Shown here: positions 1 to 13,470 of the stretch, piece by piece
How the letters are laid out: the number at the start of each line of letters is the position of its first letter
How positions within the stretch are numbered: the first letter of the stretch is position 1
Assembly: GCA_021613535.1 (NCBI GenBank)
Contig: CP075497.1
Coordinates: 4,092,001-4,156,000, forward strand
DNA length: 64,000 bases
Origin: Adineta vaga
Lineage: Eukaryota; Rotifera
Direction: 5' to 3'
Program-made: the position numbers and the translations under genes
The notes under the pieces: model-generated
What the model was told of the DNA's origin: nothing
The model's database searches: none
What the model saw: only the letters and a program-made list of their open reading frames with translations

Positions 1-93
1 AGTTTGGTTTAATTACAAAACAATTAGAAACAGATAAGTAAGTTTATGAAACGAAAAGATTATTTCTTTGAACGTTATTTGCTCTATTTTTAG

Positions 94-1084
94 AGAATTA
101 TTTGATACATTTTTGAATACTATGGAAATGACTGGTGCTGATTTTACGAATTCATTTCGAGCCTTGTCATTAATACATCTACCTAATACGAAAGATTTCG
201 ATCAATCCATTCGATTATTTATCTCAATGATATTAGATCAATGTTGTGATGCGGAAGAATGGAAGTTCGTTAATAAATCATCTATGGACGAAAGGTAATT
301 GTAAAATTAACGAAAAGAAAATTGAAACAATATCTTTTCTTTTATAATTAGAACATATGAATTACTTAAATCACTTGCTGGAACAAATCGAGCATTATTG
401 AGTCAATATGGATTTAGTCCTGAATTACTCGAAACTGAAAATATAAAAAGAGAAAAGGCCAAAGAATTAGATGTAGGTATTATAAACAGAGAGAAAACTG
501 TGCTATGATTTTATCTTTTTTATAGAAAATGACGAATGAATCAAAACGAAAAGATGATGAAAAAGCATGGCGTGAATTTTTAGAAATCTACATTGATCGA
601 TTAAAGAAAGAAGGGAATGATGATGTGGAAAAATTAAATACGGAAAGAATCAAAATTATGAAACAAAATAGTCCCCGGTATGTAATTAAAGCATAATTTT
701 GTTCCTTCTAATTGATAAATGCGTTATCTTCGAAGGATGGTCTTAAGAAATTATCTTGCTCAACGTGCAATTGAGCAAGCAGAAGACGATGATTATTCTG
801 AAGTAAATAATCTTTTTGAAGAACTGAAACATCCGTACGGAGGTGGTGATCGAGATACAATCCAACTATCAAAACCAGACGAAACAACAACTGGTGCAGA
901 AGCATTACCACCAACTGCTGACACAACAGAGAAACGTAAATATCTGTTCTTTTACACTCTCAATTAAAACTAGAAGAATTCTTCTATTTTTGCAGATGCA
1001 ACAGGTGCTTGTCTAAAACCGACAATCTATGAATCAAAAGCACCATCAAATGCTTGTCGTCTTCGTGTTACCTGCTCTTCATAA
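94..1084 (+). CDS. SELENOO: Selenoprotein O homologue (protein adenylyltransferase), C-terminal part, Cys form
   Basis: This is the 3' end of a gene that starts left of the window. Exons are 94-294, 352-472, 526-677, 736-935 and 996-1084, with consistent phases. SelO is a mitochondrial pseudokinase-fold enzyme that transfers AMP to proteins. The visible part is the family's C-terminal helical region: the GADFTNSFRALS segment, SPR-MVLRNYLAQRAIEQAE, and a final R-V-T-C-S-S before TAA. In vertebrate SelO the third residue from the end is selenocysteine (U-S-S). Here the codon at 1073-1075 is TGC, so the position is Cys. The kinase-like core is outside the window. Family identification is from recognised motifs and is fairly secure. 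Confidence 0.85.
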
Positions 1085-1641
1085 ATCCCAATGATAAACC
1101 AATCATTGGCAAATTTTATCTGAATATTCACAATATATATTGATTGTTAATGATAATTGAAATGTCCAGAATCCTATATCGATTACTGTTTCAATTTGAA
1201 TGTATCAATGTAAATGTGTTTGTTCATTGTAGATATTTATTCTCGCAGAAATTTTCCATTCTAATTTCTTTCAACCTATCCCAACAGACATAAACAAGCG
1301 AATTGAAAAATTTATGTAGTCATTGGAATTTGTTTCGTTTTATTTTTTGCTGATTTATATTTTATAAAGCAAAGGTTGTTTTTCATAAAATAAACTCATT
1401 TTGTACAATAAAAAAAATCGGCGATCAACATGCAATGAATAATAAAAAATATGTGCTAAGAAAAACCAAGAAAAGAAAAACAAAATTTGGAAATGGAATG
1501 AACGGATTTAAGTCGCACGAAAATAGTCTCAACAAGAGCAAGAAAATGATGAGAAACGATCAAAAATTGAACTATACAATTTCAAATACGAGAAACAAGA
1601 GAGAAAAATAAACACCATCACCGGTACAATGAACCGAGATT
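1085..1641. other. Convergent 3' intergenic region
   Basis: AT-rich tail-to-tail gap between SelO (+) and the GPCR (-). It has AATAAA-like signals near 1388 and 1408. No coding signal is seen. Confidence 0.6.
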
Positions 1642-3778
1642 TTATGATGAAATCTTTATTGTTGGATTTGAATTTAGTTCTTGATTCGATACAATTTTAT
1701 CATCATCAGTTTCAGCAAGAAAATCAGCAAATGAAACAACATGGCCACTGTTACCAGCTATTCGACTTGGTGTTTTAGGTGAACTTGATAAAGCTTCAAA
1801 GCCATTGGCGACTTTTGGTATTGTTCGAATAACTTCACCTGTTACTGAACTCGTTCTTCTTGGTGCTATTTGTGATGTTTGAGTTGTATATGAACTACTA
1901 CGAGCACGTGAATATTGAGATGAGACTTGTTCATTACATGTATTGGATTTATTTGGACATAAATATCGACACAACCAACATCGTAAACCACAACAACAAA
2001 AACGTCGAAAGATAATTTGACGATATGCTCGTCGAATAGCACGATTTGAAAATGCATATACAAATGGATTTAACTAAAAGACAAAAAGAAATATATGAAA
2101 ATCATTTGTTTTCTTTTGAATCTATTTAACTTACAGCAGAATTACAATAACCAAGCCAGAATGTGATTTTAAACCATGTATTTCCTGTATTTTCATCTTT
2201 GATTATATGATGACTTTTCAGTATGGACATAACTGGTAATGTAACAAAGAATGGTAACCAACATATCAGTAATGCACTTAATATAAGACCAAGTGTACGA
2301 AATGCTTTTTTTTCACGTCTGAGATTATGTAATTTACGTCTAATGATTATTAATTCATCATTAGGTGACATTTGACCACTATGATGAGTATGAAAATGTG
2401 GAAGATGAGGTAAATGTGGTTGAGAATTACGATTGATTGTGGAAGAAATACGTTTACCAAGTGAACGACGAGCATTAACTATATGTTGAGCAGAGATGAA
2501 CCTGAATGAACGGTATCATCATCAAGAATATTATTCTAAAGAAAATCAAAGAAAATTCTTTAAAAGAAATCATGGTCAGAATGACATATTATTTTCTATA
2601 TTTTAGATATCACGAGTATCAATAATTAGAAAAGAAAACATGAAATTTAATCATACCTTAAGCTCTAAATAATCTTTTTTTGATTGTGTTTCATCTGATA
2701 AAATTAACGTTTGATCAAGACTACCATCTTCATCTGGAACAGTTCCATTATTTAAAAGTGTTGTTGTTGCTTCATGTCTATTCACATCTGGTATACTTGA
2801 ATAAGCTCGTTTAGTTCTTGGTGTTTGACTAGGTGAACGTTGATCAATATTTATATTTTCAGTTGTTAAACTATTTGTATTCGCTCGTTTTCGACGTACA
2901 TGTTCCGAGGCAATTTGATAATCAATTTGATAGAGACGACGTTTTTCTTTTTCTAATTTTTCACCTTGTTTTTTTGCTTCTTGATAAACACGAGAATAAA
3001 GTATGAGAAGAATAATAACCGGAATATAGAATGATATCATCGATGAAAAGATTGTATAAAATGTATTTTTATTCACTTTACATGTTTGATAATCTTGTTT
3101 TTCTGTCGAAGATTCACTCGATTGTTTTCCTCGATCAGTTAAACCAAATAAAGGTACAACAGATGTTAGAATTGATACAGCCCATACAACAATAATTAAA
3201 TAAATTGTTCGTCGAATATTCATTATACTACTATAATTTAATGGTCGTGTTACACCTAAATATCGATCAATTGAAACGGCCATTAAAGCCATAATTGATG
3301 CTGTACAACAAAGAACATCGAATGCTAACCATGCAGCACATAGACCTGCTCCAAATATCCAACGTTCGTTGAGTAATTCAAGAACAGATGAAAGTGGTAA
3401 GACAAATAGACCTAACGAGAAAGAAAACGAAGTTATATGATAAAATAGAAATAAGAATTGAACTTTACCAAGTAAAAGATCAGCAACAGCCATATTTGCA
3501 ATTAAATAGAAGGACGGTGAATGAAGACGTTTGTCAAGATAAAGCGCTAATAGTACCAATGTATTACCACCAACTGTAGCTAATATAAGTATAACAAATC
3601 CAAAACATGCTAATGGTGAGATTTCTGTAGTTTTCAAAGGAATACTATTAGTCGTAGCAAGAATTGTTTGTTCAACGTATGAAAATGAATTTGCTGTCGT
3701 TATCGATTCATTGTGCATTCGTGAAATATTATAAGTAACAATAATTTGAGGTAAGTTAGGTAAAATATCGTTCGGCAT
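1642..3778 (-). CDS. Alpha1-adrenergic/octopamine-like biogenic amine GPCR, one-base frameshift in loop 3
   Basis: Coding exons are 2657-3778, 2135-2535 and 1642-2073. The first ATG in frame is at 3778. It is a rhodopsin-class receptor for a biogenic amine at the plasma membrane. TM3 carries the aminergic Asp in an F-D-V-L-C-C-T-A-S context, followed by S-I-D-R-Y (DRY box). TM5 is an S-F-Y-I-P-V type segment. TM6 has C-W-L-P-F-F, and TM7 ends N-P-F-V-Y across the last splice. The TM3-TM5 pattern is closest to alpha1-adrenergic/OAMB-type octopamine receptors. The third intracellular loop is long and polar, and the tail has a Cys-rich run. The reading frame breaks in loop 3: exon 2 enters in one frame, meets TAG at 2479-2481, and TM6 lies in another. 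Adding one nucleotide makes the total divisible by three (651 aa). Confidence 0.85.
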
Positions 3779-6700
3779 CGTCACATCATTTGTATAATTA
3801 CGAAAGAAGAAAATCTCATTGTATCATGTTTATTGTATAGAAATGAAATATCATCTAGAAAGTAATCATTTCTATTTATTCAGGTAGAAAATAATCTAAA
3901 TACAAAAAAGGAGTTTATCACTTATTCTTTTACTTTCAGCAAAATTAATTTTCTTGAGTTCTTCGAATGCCAAAGAAAAAAAAAACATCACTCAGTTCTG
4001 GTGGTATAGACAACAATGATTAACATAACGAAAGCTTATGTTTCTATTTTAATTCATCTTCGTCTTGTGTTCTGTTTGTCATCAGTTTGATCGATGGATA
4101 AAAACAAATAGATGTTTCTCTACAACTGAATTAACTTCTTTTTCTCTTCTTACTTATCAAATGAATTTATATTTAGGAAAAAAAAATAAAAATTCTCCCG
4201 ACTATTCGAGTCTGTATTAGAAGAGATGAATTCTTTTTTTTCTTGTAGAAATCAAATAGGCACATCTTTAATGAGAGAAACCTCTCTTGAGACGTGACGA
4301 AGCGAATCGAAAGGAAGCCGGGAAAATAATCAAATGACACTTCTGTCACCCTCGTTGATGGCAATTTAGGGAGGTCTACTATCGTTGTTTAAACAATTTT
4401 TCTTTTTTCTCTTTTCTCCTCACTCACTTTTAGATCTCTTTGTCGGCAATCATTTGCTTGAATAACTGATTACAGTTAAAAAGAAAAGAAACTATAAACA
4501 TATTTTTCTTATTTCACAGCTAATAAATCGAAATAACCCAAAGGTTTTAAATAAAAATCCTTTTTTTCTTCATCATATTTCATTAAGATGGAATATCTAC
4601 CGAGAATGAGTCTAACTCAACAATAACATACTATTCAAACCGAATTAACAATGTTTGTTTTCATTTCTTTTTCCGATGAATGATGATGTATCCCTCGAAT
4701 TCTTTCACAAGGATCAGACGAGAAACAAAATGATCTTTTACTAATTCTATCTAAGGACTCAAGGTGAATTATACATTCTCTGGAGAACATGGGCAATCGA
4801 AGACGAAGAAATAAAATGGAAATAGGAATCGTAATAGTTGAGGTGAAACAAAAAAAAAGAAAAAGATAAGTTATATGATTGACATTAACAACAAGTAAAA
4901 GAAAAGTGAGTGTGAAAAAAAAGAACATACAATGCAAAAAGAAAACAAATGTCGTATGGGCAAAAGAAGAAGAAGAAGAAGAGAAAGAGAGTAAGAATCA
5001 ATTGAATCAATCGATGGTGATAGACATAAATGTATCAGATCATAAAACGATAAAACTATGCATGGCAACAACGAGCCCTTTACTAGTATTCGTTTACCTT
5101 TCATGAGCAACGAGACTATTCTTTTCCAAAATGAAGAAGAAAAACAACAGAGATGAAAATTGTCGATCGACAATCTTGTAGTACATTGCTTTATAAACAT
5201 ATGTGTGCCGACATATGAGAAAAGTGATACTATGTAATAGTGCCCTTCATCCATCTGTTGGTTTCTTTTTTTCTAAATCGTCACATCATTTAAATTAGTC
5301 TCGAATAGTCAGCTCAAATTCCATGAAATTCACTTGTATTTATTACCAAAATGAAAATAAATATTGATATTAGTTTTTTTTATCATTATGAAATAAAAAA
5401 GATATTTTTAGTTTATTTCATACAATGACAAAATGATTTAATCAATTACTTCTACAATGGAATAGCACGAAGGAAAAAAAACAATTACTTGATTCTATTA
5501 TCAACTTATACTATTACACAAGACAAGAAAACAATAAATTTCCCTTTTTCGTCTTATCACATCCATTGACAAGTTGAAAATTCTCTTTCTCATAATCAAA
5601 TAGACAGATATTCATTAAATTTACCTGTACTTATCCATATCATTGCCGATTTCTTCCTTAACAAAAATAAATGAACTCACCGATCTAAACATTTGAGCAT
5701 ATTACACATACACATGTGACTATTTTCATCGATATAAAGAAAACAATAAAGAAAAGAATCACTTACGGCCATATTAGTAGATCAGTCATACGAAGCTTAG
5801 ATATATAATGATATTGTCGTTCTTTTTGTTTGCGTAGTAGACGCGTGGTGGACAAGCTCGTTCGTTGTTTTCCAGATGATACAATAGAATTTACAGACAA
5901 ATGATATACATATGCATATCTCATTAAAGCTATTAATATAGAATAATCATCCGAAGAACATTACTTTTACTAATCAAAATGATTTTCCACTTTCGATGAG
6001 AAAATAAAATAATCTTTACTAAGTTTATATATGTATATATACATATATGTAAATAAGATAAAGAAATAACGTTATAAATTTGTATTTTTAATGGGTAATA
6101 AGACTATCGAGATATTGTCTTTCGATTCTTTTCTCCATCCACCCACAAAACAACAAACAATCAACAAACTGACCTTTCACCATTTCATTCTCATGTTATA
6201 TATATATATGGTAATAATATATTTATGTACTTATCAAAAAGAGAAGCAAAGAATATATTCTACTTTAGTACTTCGTTATTAAAATAACTATATATAGAAG
6301 ACTAGATTACCTTGATCCAAGATTTGTACGTAATCGAGAAAATATTACATAAAATTACCAATTAAATAACGATTGTTTTATTGTTCGAACGTGTTCGAAT
6401 TTAGTTAACTATCAAATCAATGGTATGTGTATTGATTGAAAAAGAAACCGTAAAATCAAGCGCTAAGATATAATATGTATAATAAGTCTCCTAAGAGCAA
6501 TAGAAATAACGATCGAAGACATACTGACACATTTTTCTTCTTATCACATATAATGATAAAGAGAGAAAATGTTTCATGCATGTACATGCTTTAAATAAGT
6601 ACGTCCTTTTGTATAGAACTAAAAATAACTGTTCTTTTCTATACTCGAATGTTGATTGAAATAAATCGAAACGTGTTATATCTTCACATGAAGAAGAGAA

Positions 6701-7550
6701 GAAAACAGATTTGTTTTTTTTTCTTCTATGTGTAAAATTAAAACTAATTGTTTAAGGTTGAGTAACGACATGTATATTAGTTTTTCTTATTTATAAAATA
6801 CAAGAATGCAAACGATGACTGAGATGATTATATTACCATTTCCATAAAATTCATTTATTTACAAACTCATCAAAATTCTCGAATGACAAAGAAAAGAATC
6901 TATTTCCTATTGAAAACATAACTTTTGTTCAGCTGATCTCAATTATTAACTAGAATTCCTATTAATTATAGTCGATGTCAAGTGTATGTCTATGCCTTGA
7001 TGATAAGTGCGATAAGAAACATCTGACATAATGGATATTGAATAGAGATGGAAAAGATTCTTAAATGGTTTCTTCCCTGATATTAATGAATCTTCCTTTG
7101 AGATTATTTTGAAAAGTAAACGATGTATTCCAGTGCAAAATAAGTTATTATTAACTATGAAATTATTCACATTCCTAAATCGATCATGTTATGTATGAAG
7201 AAAAAATGTTATTTTTTAGTATTTTATGAAACAGTAATGTGCAATTTGACTTGGTAGAAAAATATGTTCGTCAATCGAATTCATGGTTTTCAAGTAAAAG
7301 ATTAATATACTTTCTAACCTTTGAAGAAAGCATATTGTAAAATCAAATGTTATTACTGAAGTTTATTTTGCGTATAAATGATTGATAATTGCTTTTGATC
7401 GTTTGTTTGTAAATACAATAAGACTTAACAAACCAATATAAACACATATGTCTTTTCTCAAGTTCTTTGCAAAATTTCGAATAGATATTCATCATTATCA
7501 TCGTAGTTTTGATAAGTACTTATCCAAAATAAGTCATGTCCATATATCCG
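3779..7550. other. Large AT-rich intergenic region
   Basis: About 3.8 kb separates the two GPCR genes. ORFs here are low-complexity and unconvincing. It contains an (AGA)n tract at 4964-4983 and a near-perfect AT palindrome near 6025-6050. It probably holds the 5' UTR and promoter of the aminergic receptor and the 3' UTR of the second GPCR. I see no RNA gene or mobile element. Confidence 0.5.
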
Positions 7551-8720
7551 TTATTGTCGTGCAAATAATTCCATACTATTACTTATTTGTATAGGATGAA
7601 TTTGAGGTCGTTTAAAAATCTTTTGAATAAGAATTAATAATTCTTTTCTGTAGAGATCAGCCGTTAACATATACACATAGCAATCAATCTAAGACGAAAA
7701 CAAATAAGATGATTAATTGAATGATGTCAACATATTTTTCTCTTGACAAAGGAAAGAAAAATCTAGTCACAAGAATTATTTTCTGCTAAACTATAATTGA
7801 TAAGAATACTTGTGAATAGAACTAATTACAGAGAAATCTTTTCTTACCGCTTGACTGATGTTCAATGTTATAACAGTCACATCTTGAATAAAAAGAAAGT
7901 TTGAATTAATTGAAAACTTTGGTTGAATAGCAGCAATTATCGATAGAATATGAAACGGCATTGCAAGACAAGCATAAAAAGTCACATGTACCAGTAATAT
8001 TAATAACAATTGTCCATCACTTCGTTGACGTTTTCGATCGATTCGATTTGCTCCAACTGTCATCGGTTGAATTCTTTTTCTTTGAACTCGAACATTATAA
8101 GTCGTACCTAATCCAGAGATAAGAATTAAAATAAGTGCAATGAAATAATAGACTGCAACAAATAAAGAATAAAATTGTAAATAGAATCCGGCCAATGGTC
8201 GACACGAAGAATCAATGATCGTATAATTCAATGGTGTATGAATAAAAACAAGACATGTCGTTAAAACGATAATAAATATGACTAAATATGCAAGTCGAGG
8301 ACGTGCACTTAGACGACGTACTTTTGCATTTAATGAACTTGAACAATATCGATCGATAGAAACACACGCTATGAAATACGGAGCTAACTCATAGATAATA
8401 TTGATCATGTAAGCTCGAAAACGACAGAAAAACGGAGAAAATTGTGTGGCATCTAAATTTTGAAAACTACGAGCTAACCATCGACTTGTAGTGCCAAATA
8501 ATAATAGTAGAAGACCATTAATAGCTCCAGCAATAAAATAGATTGAACAAGAACGATACAATGATGGTCGTGTAAATATATAAAGATTTGCAATGTTACC
8601 AATGACACCAAAGACAATAACCACAGGTAATAGGCATACATGCAGAAAATAAACAACAGTTTTCAATGTTGGATCACCGATTAATATAGACGAACTATTA
8701 AATAAATCATTTTCCGACAT
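7551..8720 (-). CDS. Divergent rhodopsin-class GPCR (peptide/orphan type)
   Basis: Two exons, 7848-8720 and 7551-7688, give 336 aa. The donor after I-S-Q-A and the acceptor before I-D-C-Y-V-Y-M-L join in phase. Seven hydrophobic segments are visible: TM1 has G-N-I-A-N-L-Y, TM3 ends S-I-D-R-Y-C (DRY equivalent), and TM7 runs into I-D-C-Y-V-Y-M-L in place of N-P-x-x-Y. This degenerate TM7 motif and the short N-terminus resemble lineage-expanded orphan or peptide GPCRs of rotifers and other lophotrochozoans. The N-terminus has N-x-S sites and no obvious signal peptide. The ligand cannot be told from sequence. Class assignment is firm, subfamily is not. Confidence 0.75.
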
Positions 8721-9626
8721 GGTGTATCTTTAAATGATAGTAGAAGATGATATTACTTTAACGTCATATATGGAAATGTTTTATCTGGAAAAATAAGGAT
8801 GAATGACGTTTGTTAATTGAATATTATGATGAAATTTTCTGATCTTCTGCTTCGTTAGTGATTCTCAAAAGAGAAAATGTTTTCAAAGAATAGCTTCTAT
8901 TAAACACGACTGATTCATTGATATCAGTAGTAAAATCTCTTGTCTATAGAAGATGTTTTAATAACGATGCTATTCTTCTTTCTTAATTTAATAAACTAAC
9001 TATATATTTCGTATGACATTGAATTTTTGTATTGAACGTTATAGATAAAGAAAAATAGATTGAATGAGACGTTCTTTGTATGTCATGCAAATATTATAAT
9101 ACTTGAATAAAATTATTTATTTCTATGAATTATAGTGTAGATATTATTATTAATGAAATTCAATTAAGAGATCATAGAGTAAACGTAAAGTAGATATTTT
9201 CTTGGTGAACTGTAAAGAAAATCTGGAACAATGTGATCTTTTAATTTTGAAATATGACTACCGCGATCATCAAAATCACTTGATATTAATTAACAGGATA
9301 CAGATAGTTTTTATTACTTAAAATATCATGTAAACTTTCTTTGTATGAGTTAATCGCATAATTGGAATAGGAAACACATCTGTGTGATTCTTTAACTTTC
9401 TCTCTGCATAACTTATCATTTCATATGTCATGAATATGAAGAAAAGCTTTGAACAAAGTTCCTTTTTATGATCTCAATATTCTTCAGAACTCTAAGTAGG
9501 AAGTAAGAAGGTTCAATCTAACATTTTTCGATCATTATACTTTGTAAATGCCAAAAGAAAAAGACTTTTTAATTCATTGATAAAATTCGTTTTTATTTCA
9601 AAATACATTATAAAATCTAATTAAAT
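8721..9626. other. Intergenic region
   Basis: AT-rich stretch between the second GPCR's start (right end of that gene) and the stop of the coiled-coil gene. No ORF, repeat or RNA gene stands out. Confidence 0.5.
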
Positions 9627-12600
9627 TCATGTTGATGAAGTCGTTTCATTGATAAAACTTCTCGATGCTGTAAAATCTTTACTATCATCAGATAATGAAA
9701 CATTAGTTGTTCTATAAAAAACATGAAACAATCGATGAATAATCAATAAAAATGTGTGAATAACGTACTCATAAAGAATAGTTCCCAAGGATTTTATTTG
9801 AGAATATTTAAATAATTTCATTTGTTCATCAATTACTTGTTTTCTTGTTCGATTTTCTAAAAAGGATAAAAAAATCGTTTTGCATTTGAAACATTTGTCA
9901 TTATCTTACTATATTCTTCTTCACTTTTTTTATTTAAATTGATTTCTTTTTGAATCTTTTCATCGAAAGACTCTTTTTGTTCTTCGAGAAATTGTAAAAA
10001 ATACAAAAATGATGATATATCTATCAATAATCAATACATAGCAATCAATAAGAAAGAACATACACTTCTTACGTGCTAATTTTGTCATTAAAACGGAATT
10101 TTTGATATTATTCCAATGTGAATGACGTTCAGCTCGATTAAAAATTCTCGACACAAGACGTTCATCAGTTGTATATGCAATGTTTTCAATTGCTGTTTGA
10201 AATTCTACTATATTCATCCGATCAAAGCTTTCAGAAATTTGTACTGAAAGTTTATATTGCATCTAGAAAATACTTATCCAACTTCTAAAACATCACAGAT
10301 TCCATTGCATGTTATTTACTTCTAGAAATAATGGTTCATTTCCTTTTAATAACATGGATATGATATATTCAATAATAAGAAATCGACTGATTGTATTTTC
10401 TGTAAATGATATAAAATCAATGACAACGGTATCTAAACCATCTTCCTAAGAAAAATATTCTGAATTGATAGAAAAGCAAAACCGGTTGTTTGAGAAGAAC
10501 TTACATCAAGAAATGGATAAATATTTGTAAAGAATATTCGCACATCATCAGTTTCATTCCAATCGAGTTTTTCAAGAATATCACCAAGAAGAGCAATATA
10601 ATAAATACAAGTAACATCAATATTTCCAATAAGAATATGCACAAATAATTCCAAAATCTAAAACAACAATAAAAATTGAATTGACGTGAAATTAAATGAC
10701 AAACTTTAAAATTATATTGACATGTGACTAATGAAGTAAAAAAATCATGTACAGCAGCGTAAGGTATTTGATCAATATCGGTGTATCGTTTGGTAAAAAC
10801 TTCATAGATATCATCCTAAACAAGTATCAGCAATGAAACAAAAAGATGAATCAAATAATTGGACATACCACAATAGTTCCTGTTACATTTATCAAAAGTG
10901 TATCACAATAGCATTCATAAGCAAGAATTTCTTTAATCATGGTGAATAAACGTTCCTGTGGAAAAAAGAAGAAATGAAAAGAAAACAAAAGCTAGAATTG
11001 ATCACTTACGATTGAATATGGTCGGGGAATAGGACGTATGATATTAGTACGTTTTTTGTAATCATCCCAAACTTGATCAAAGGTATGAATCTAAAATGAA
11101 TAAAAATGTCGCCTTTCTTTTGTTCAGAGAAATATGGAATTCAACGTACGAGAAGTTCAGTTTTTGATTTACTATCAGGTACAATTTCTTGTTGGCGAGA
11201 TGTCCCATCCGCATTGAAACGTCCAGGATAATTAGTTCGTAAAATACTGGCGTTATTTTGTTGATAAATTGGTGGAAGCATTTGAGTAATTAATTTTTGA
11301 TTCTCATTCATCACTTTACTGAAATAGAAGTTAGAACAGATCTCAAAGTGATTCCATTCGTGAAATATATGCTTACCGAATGAGTGATTCTTTGTATTTA
11401 AGTGGTGGTCGAGAAATTCGAATATATTTCGTATTATTCGGTACTCGAATAGTTGTGTGATCTTCGGGAAATTTATGTGGACATATATATGTCTAGAAGA
11501 AACAAAATAGAACATTGGAACAGATTTTAAAAAGTCATTTGGTAATAGATACATTTTCAGCACAACTATCACAATAAGATACTTCATTGAAATCTGTCCA
11601 TGCTAATCCATTGGTTGATGAAGCAATAACACAAGAAAAACGCGAAAGAACACGTTCTTGTGGACCATATTCAATGTGATCAGTTTTACGACCAGCAGCT
11701 TCAAAGGCTCGTTCAAGACCACGCAATGGATTTGATGATTTTTCTAAATATAATGAAATTGTGAGAATATTGAAAGATACATATTCAAACATTTCACCTT
11801 TCTTTTGTGATGTTTCATTTGCTGCAAATCAGCAATTGCTCTACGATTTCTACGAAAAAAAAATATCATTACTGAATTCGATATTTAAGATATTTTCATT
11901 AAACCATAATTTACCTAACTTCTTCATTGCTTTTAACGACAACCATTTCTAATTTTTCTTCTAAAGTACGTCTATGATGTTGCATCATATTTAATTCTTC
12001 TCGAATTTCTTTAATTGCTCCTATATATCGAATTTGTTCTGTATCAATCTAAATAAATTAAAATATAAATCTCACTATTCCTTTAATAGAATGAAATTTT
12101 TCTGTTACATTATCTTTAATAAATTGAGCTTCAGATAAATCATCTTCGGTTTTCAGTAATTTCTTATGTTCATTATCAACTATTTGATCATATTCTAGTA
12201 GAAAAATATTCTTATAGAATTCAAACATCAAATTCAATGTTTTCTTTTTACCTTCAGTTGATATATTCAATAATGTTAACATTTGTTCTTCTAATCGAAT
12301 AGCAACTTGAATGTCTAACATTAATTGATTCTATAAGAAATCACATTCGATTCTAAAGCAATTCTATCTCTTTAAATAATTCTTAATAGATACCTTCACT
12401 TGAATATAAGGTTCTTCTTGATTTTCTGAATCTTTGCTTTTAGCTGGTCGTTGATTTGGACCATCCATAAATGCTAGGTGAGATAAAAAAAAATATATTA
12501 ATACAAAAATAAACGAGATAATTATCATACCTTCTTGCATATCATCATAACCTTGTTTATATTTTGATAATTCTGCTATTAATGCTTCTGTAGCTGCTTG

Positions 12601-13470
12601 ATTATCCTAGAATATACAAAAACAAATTATTTTCAATTAAAAGAAACTAATTTACTTACAATAATATCTTTGATATTCAAACGTGCATTAAAAATTTCTT
12701 GTTCACAATTATAACGTATTCGATCAGAATCTTCTTTTAAACTAAACAAATTCCTCTATCTTTTCTTCTCATTGATTTAGTTTTTTTTTCTATACATACT
12801 TTTCAATGGTTTGATCTCTTTCATTCAATGTAGCTTTCGTTGCCGATAATTCATTCAATAATTTCTGTCGAGAACTTTCCATTTGTTCCATTTTTTCAAA
12901 TGTTTGATTTAAATCACGATTTTTTGCTGCTAAACTAGAAAATTAAATCGAAATATTTTACTCTTCTAACTTTTCTTTTTCGACTTACTTTGCTTCCATA
13001 TCAGATAATCGACTATCATACATATTCGCTTGATCTTGATTTTCATCGAGAAGTCGTTGACAAAGAACTTTATAGGATAACCGTTCTACACAAGCAATAC
13101 GTTTACGTTTTTTTGTTAATTTATGAATTTGTTCAACAGTATATTGATTACTATAGGTGAAATCTATTCAATAAATCAATGAGTTAATTTCAAAAGAAAG
13201 AAAATAATTTCATTCATACCAAAAAACTCATTACGAAGTTTCGTTGCAAGAGGAGTGAAAACACCTAATTGTGGAATGATTTGATCAAATGCATTGAATA
13301 CAAGTACCATACGTTCATCATCATGTCCATTTTGATCAATTTCATTCATGGCAACATCCAAAGCCAGTGCTAAAAATGAACATATACTTCTTTTTTATGC
13401 ATAAAAAAACATCAAATATACTTGGTGATACTTGATCAAATTGCTCAGTCAAAGAATTTGTTGTTGTCAT
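9627..13470 (-). CDS. Large coiled-coil protein, function unknown (about 898 aa)
   Basis: I traced 22 exons: 13422-13470, 13220-13369, 12989-13163, 12800-12934, 12660-12741, 12531-12606, 12394-12473, 12076-12330, 11915-12048, 11798-11849, 11553-11743, 11377-11492, 11150-11318, 11010-11090, 10869-10955, 10705-10815, 10505-10657, 10320-10445, 10073-10262, 9910-10020, 9769-9856 and 9627-9711. The first half is Glu/Lys/Gln-rich coiled coil. The middle (11377-11743) has a globular patch with C-x2-C followed by C-x-H, possibly metal-binding. The rest is helical with more coiled coil at the C-terminus. All phases join except exon 10 to 11, which needs one extra base. I do not recognise the family. 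A cilium or flagellum coiled-coil role (CCDC type) would be a guess. Confidence 0.75.

Noticed and set aside
2490-2512. 23-bp intron that would restore the GPCR frame
   Set aside because: Far below the 45-65 bp introns seen elsewhere in the window; a missing base is simpler.
4635-5254. ORFs of 100-127 codons on the minus strand
   Set aside because: Hydrophobic low-complexity translations of AT-rich DNA. No splice context, and a simple GAA repeat lies inside.
6025-6050. AT palindrome as a possible mobile-element end
   Set aside because: No target-site duplication, transposase remnant or second terminal repeat nearby; it is a simple AT repeat.
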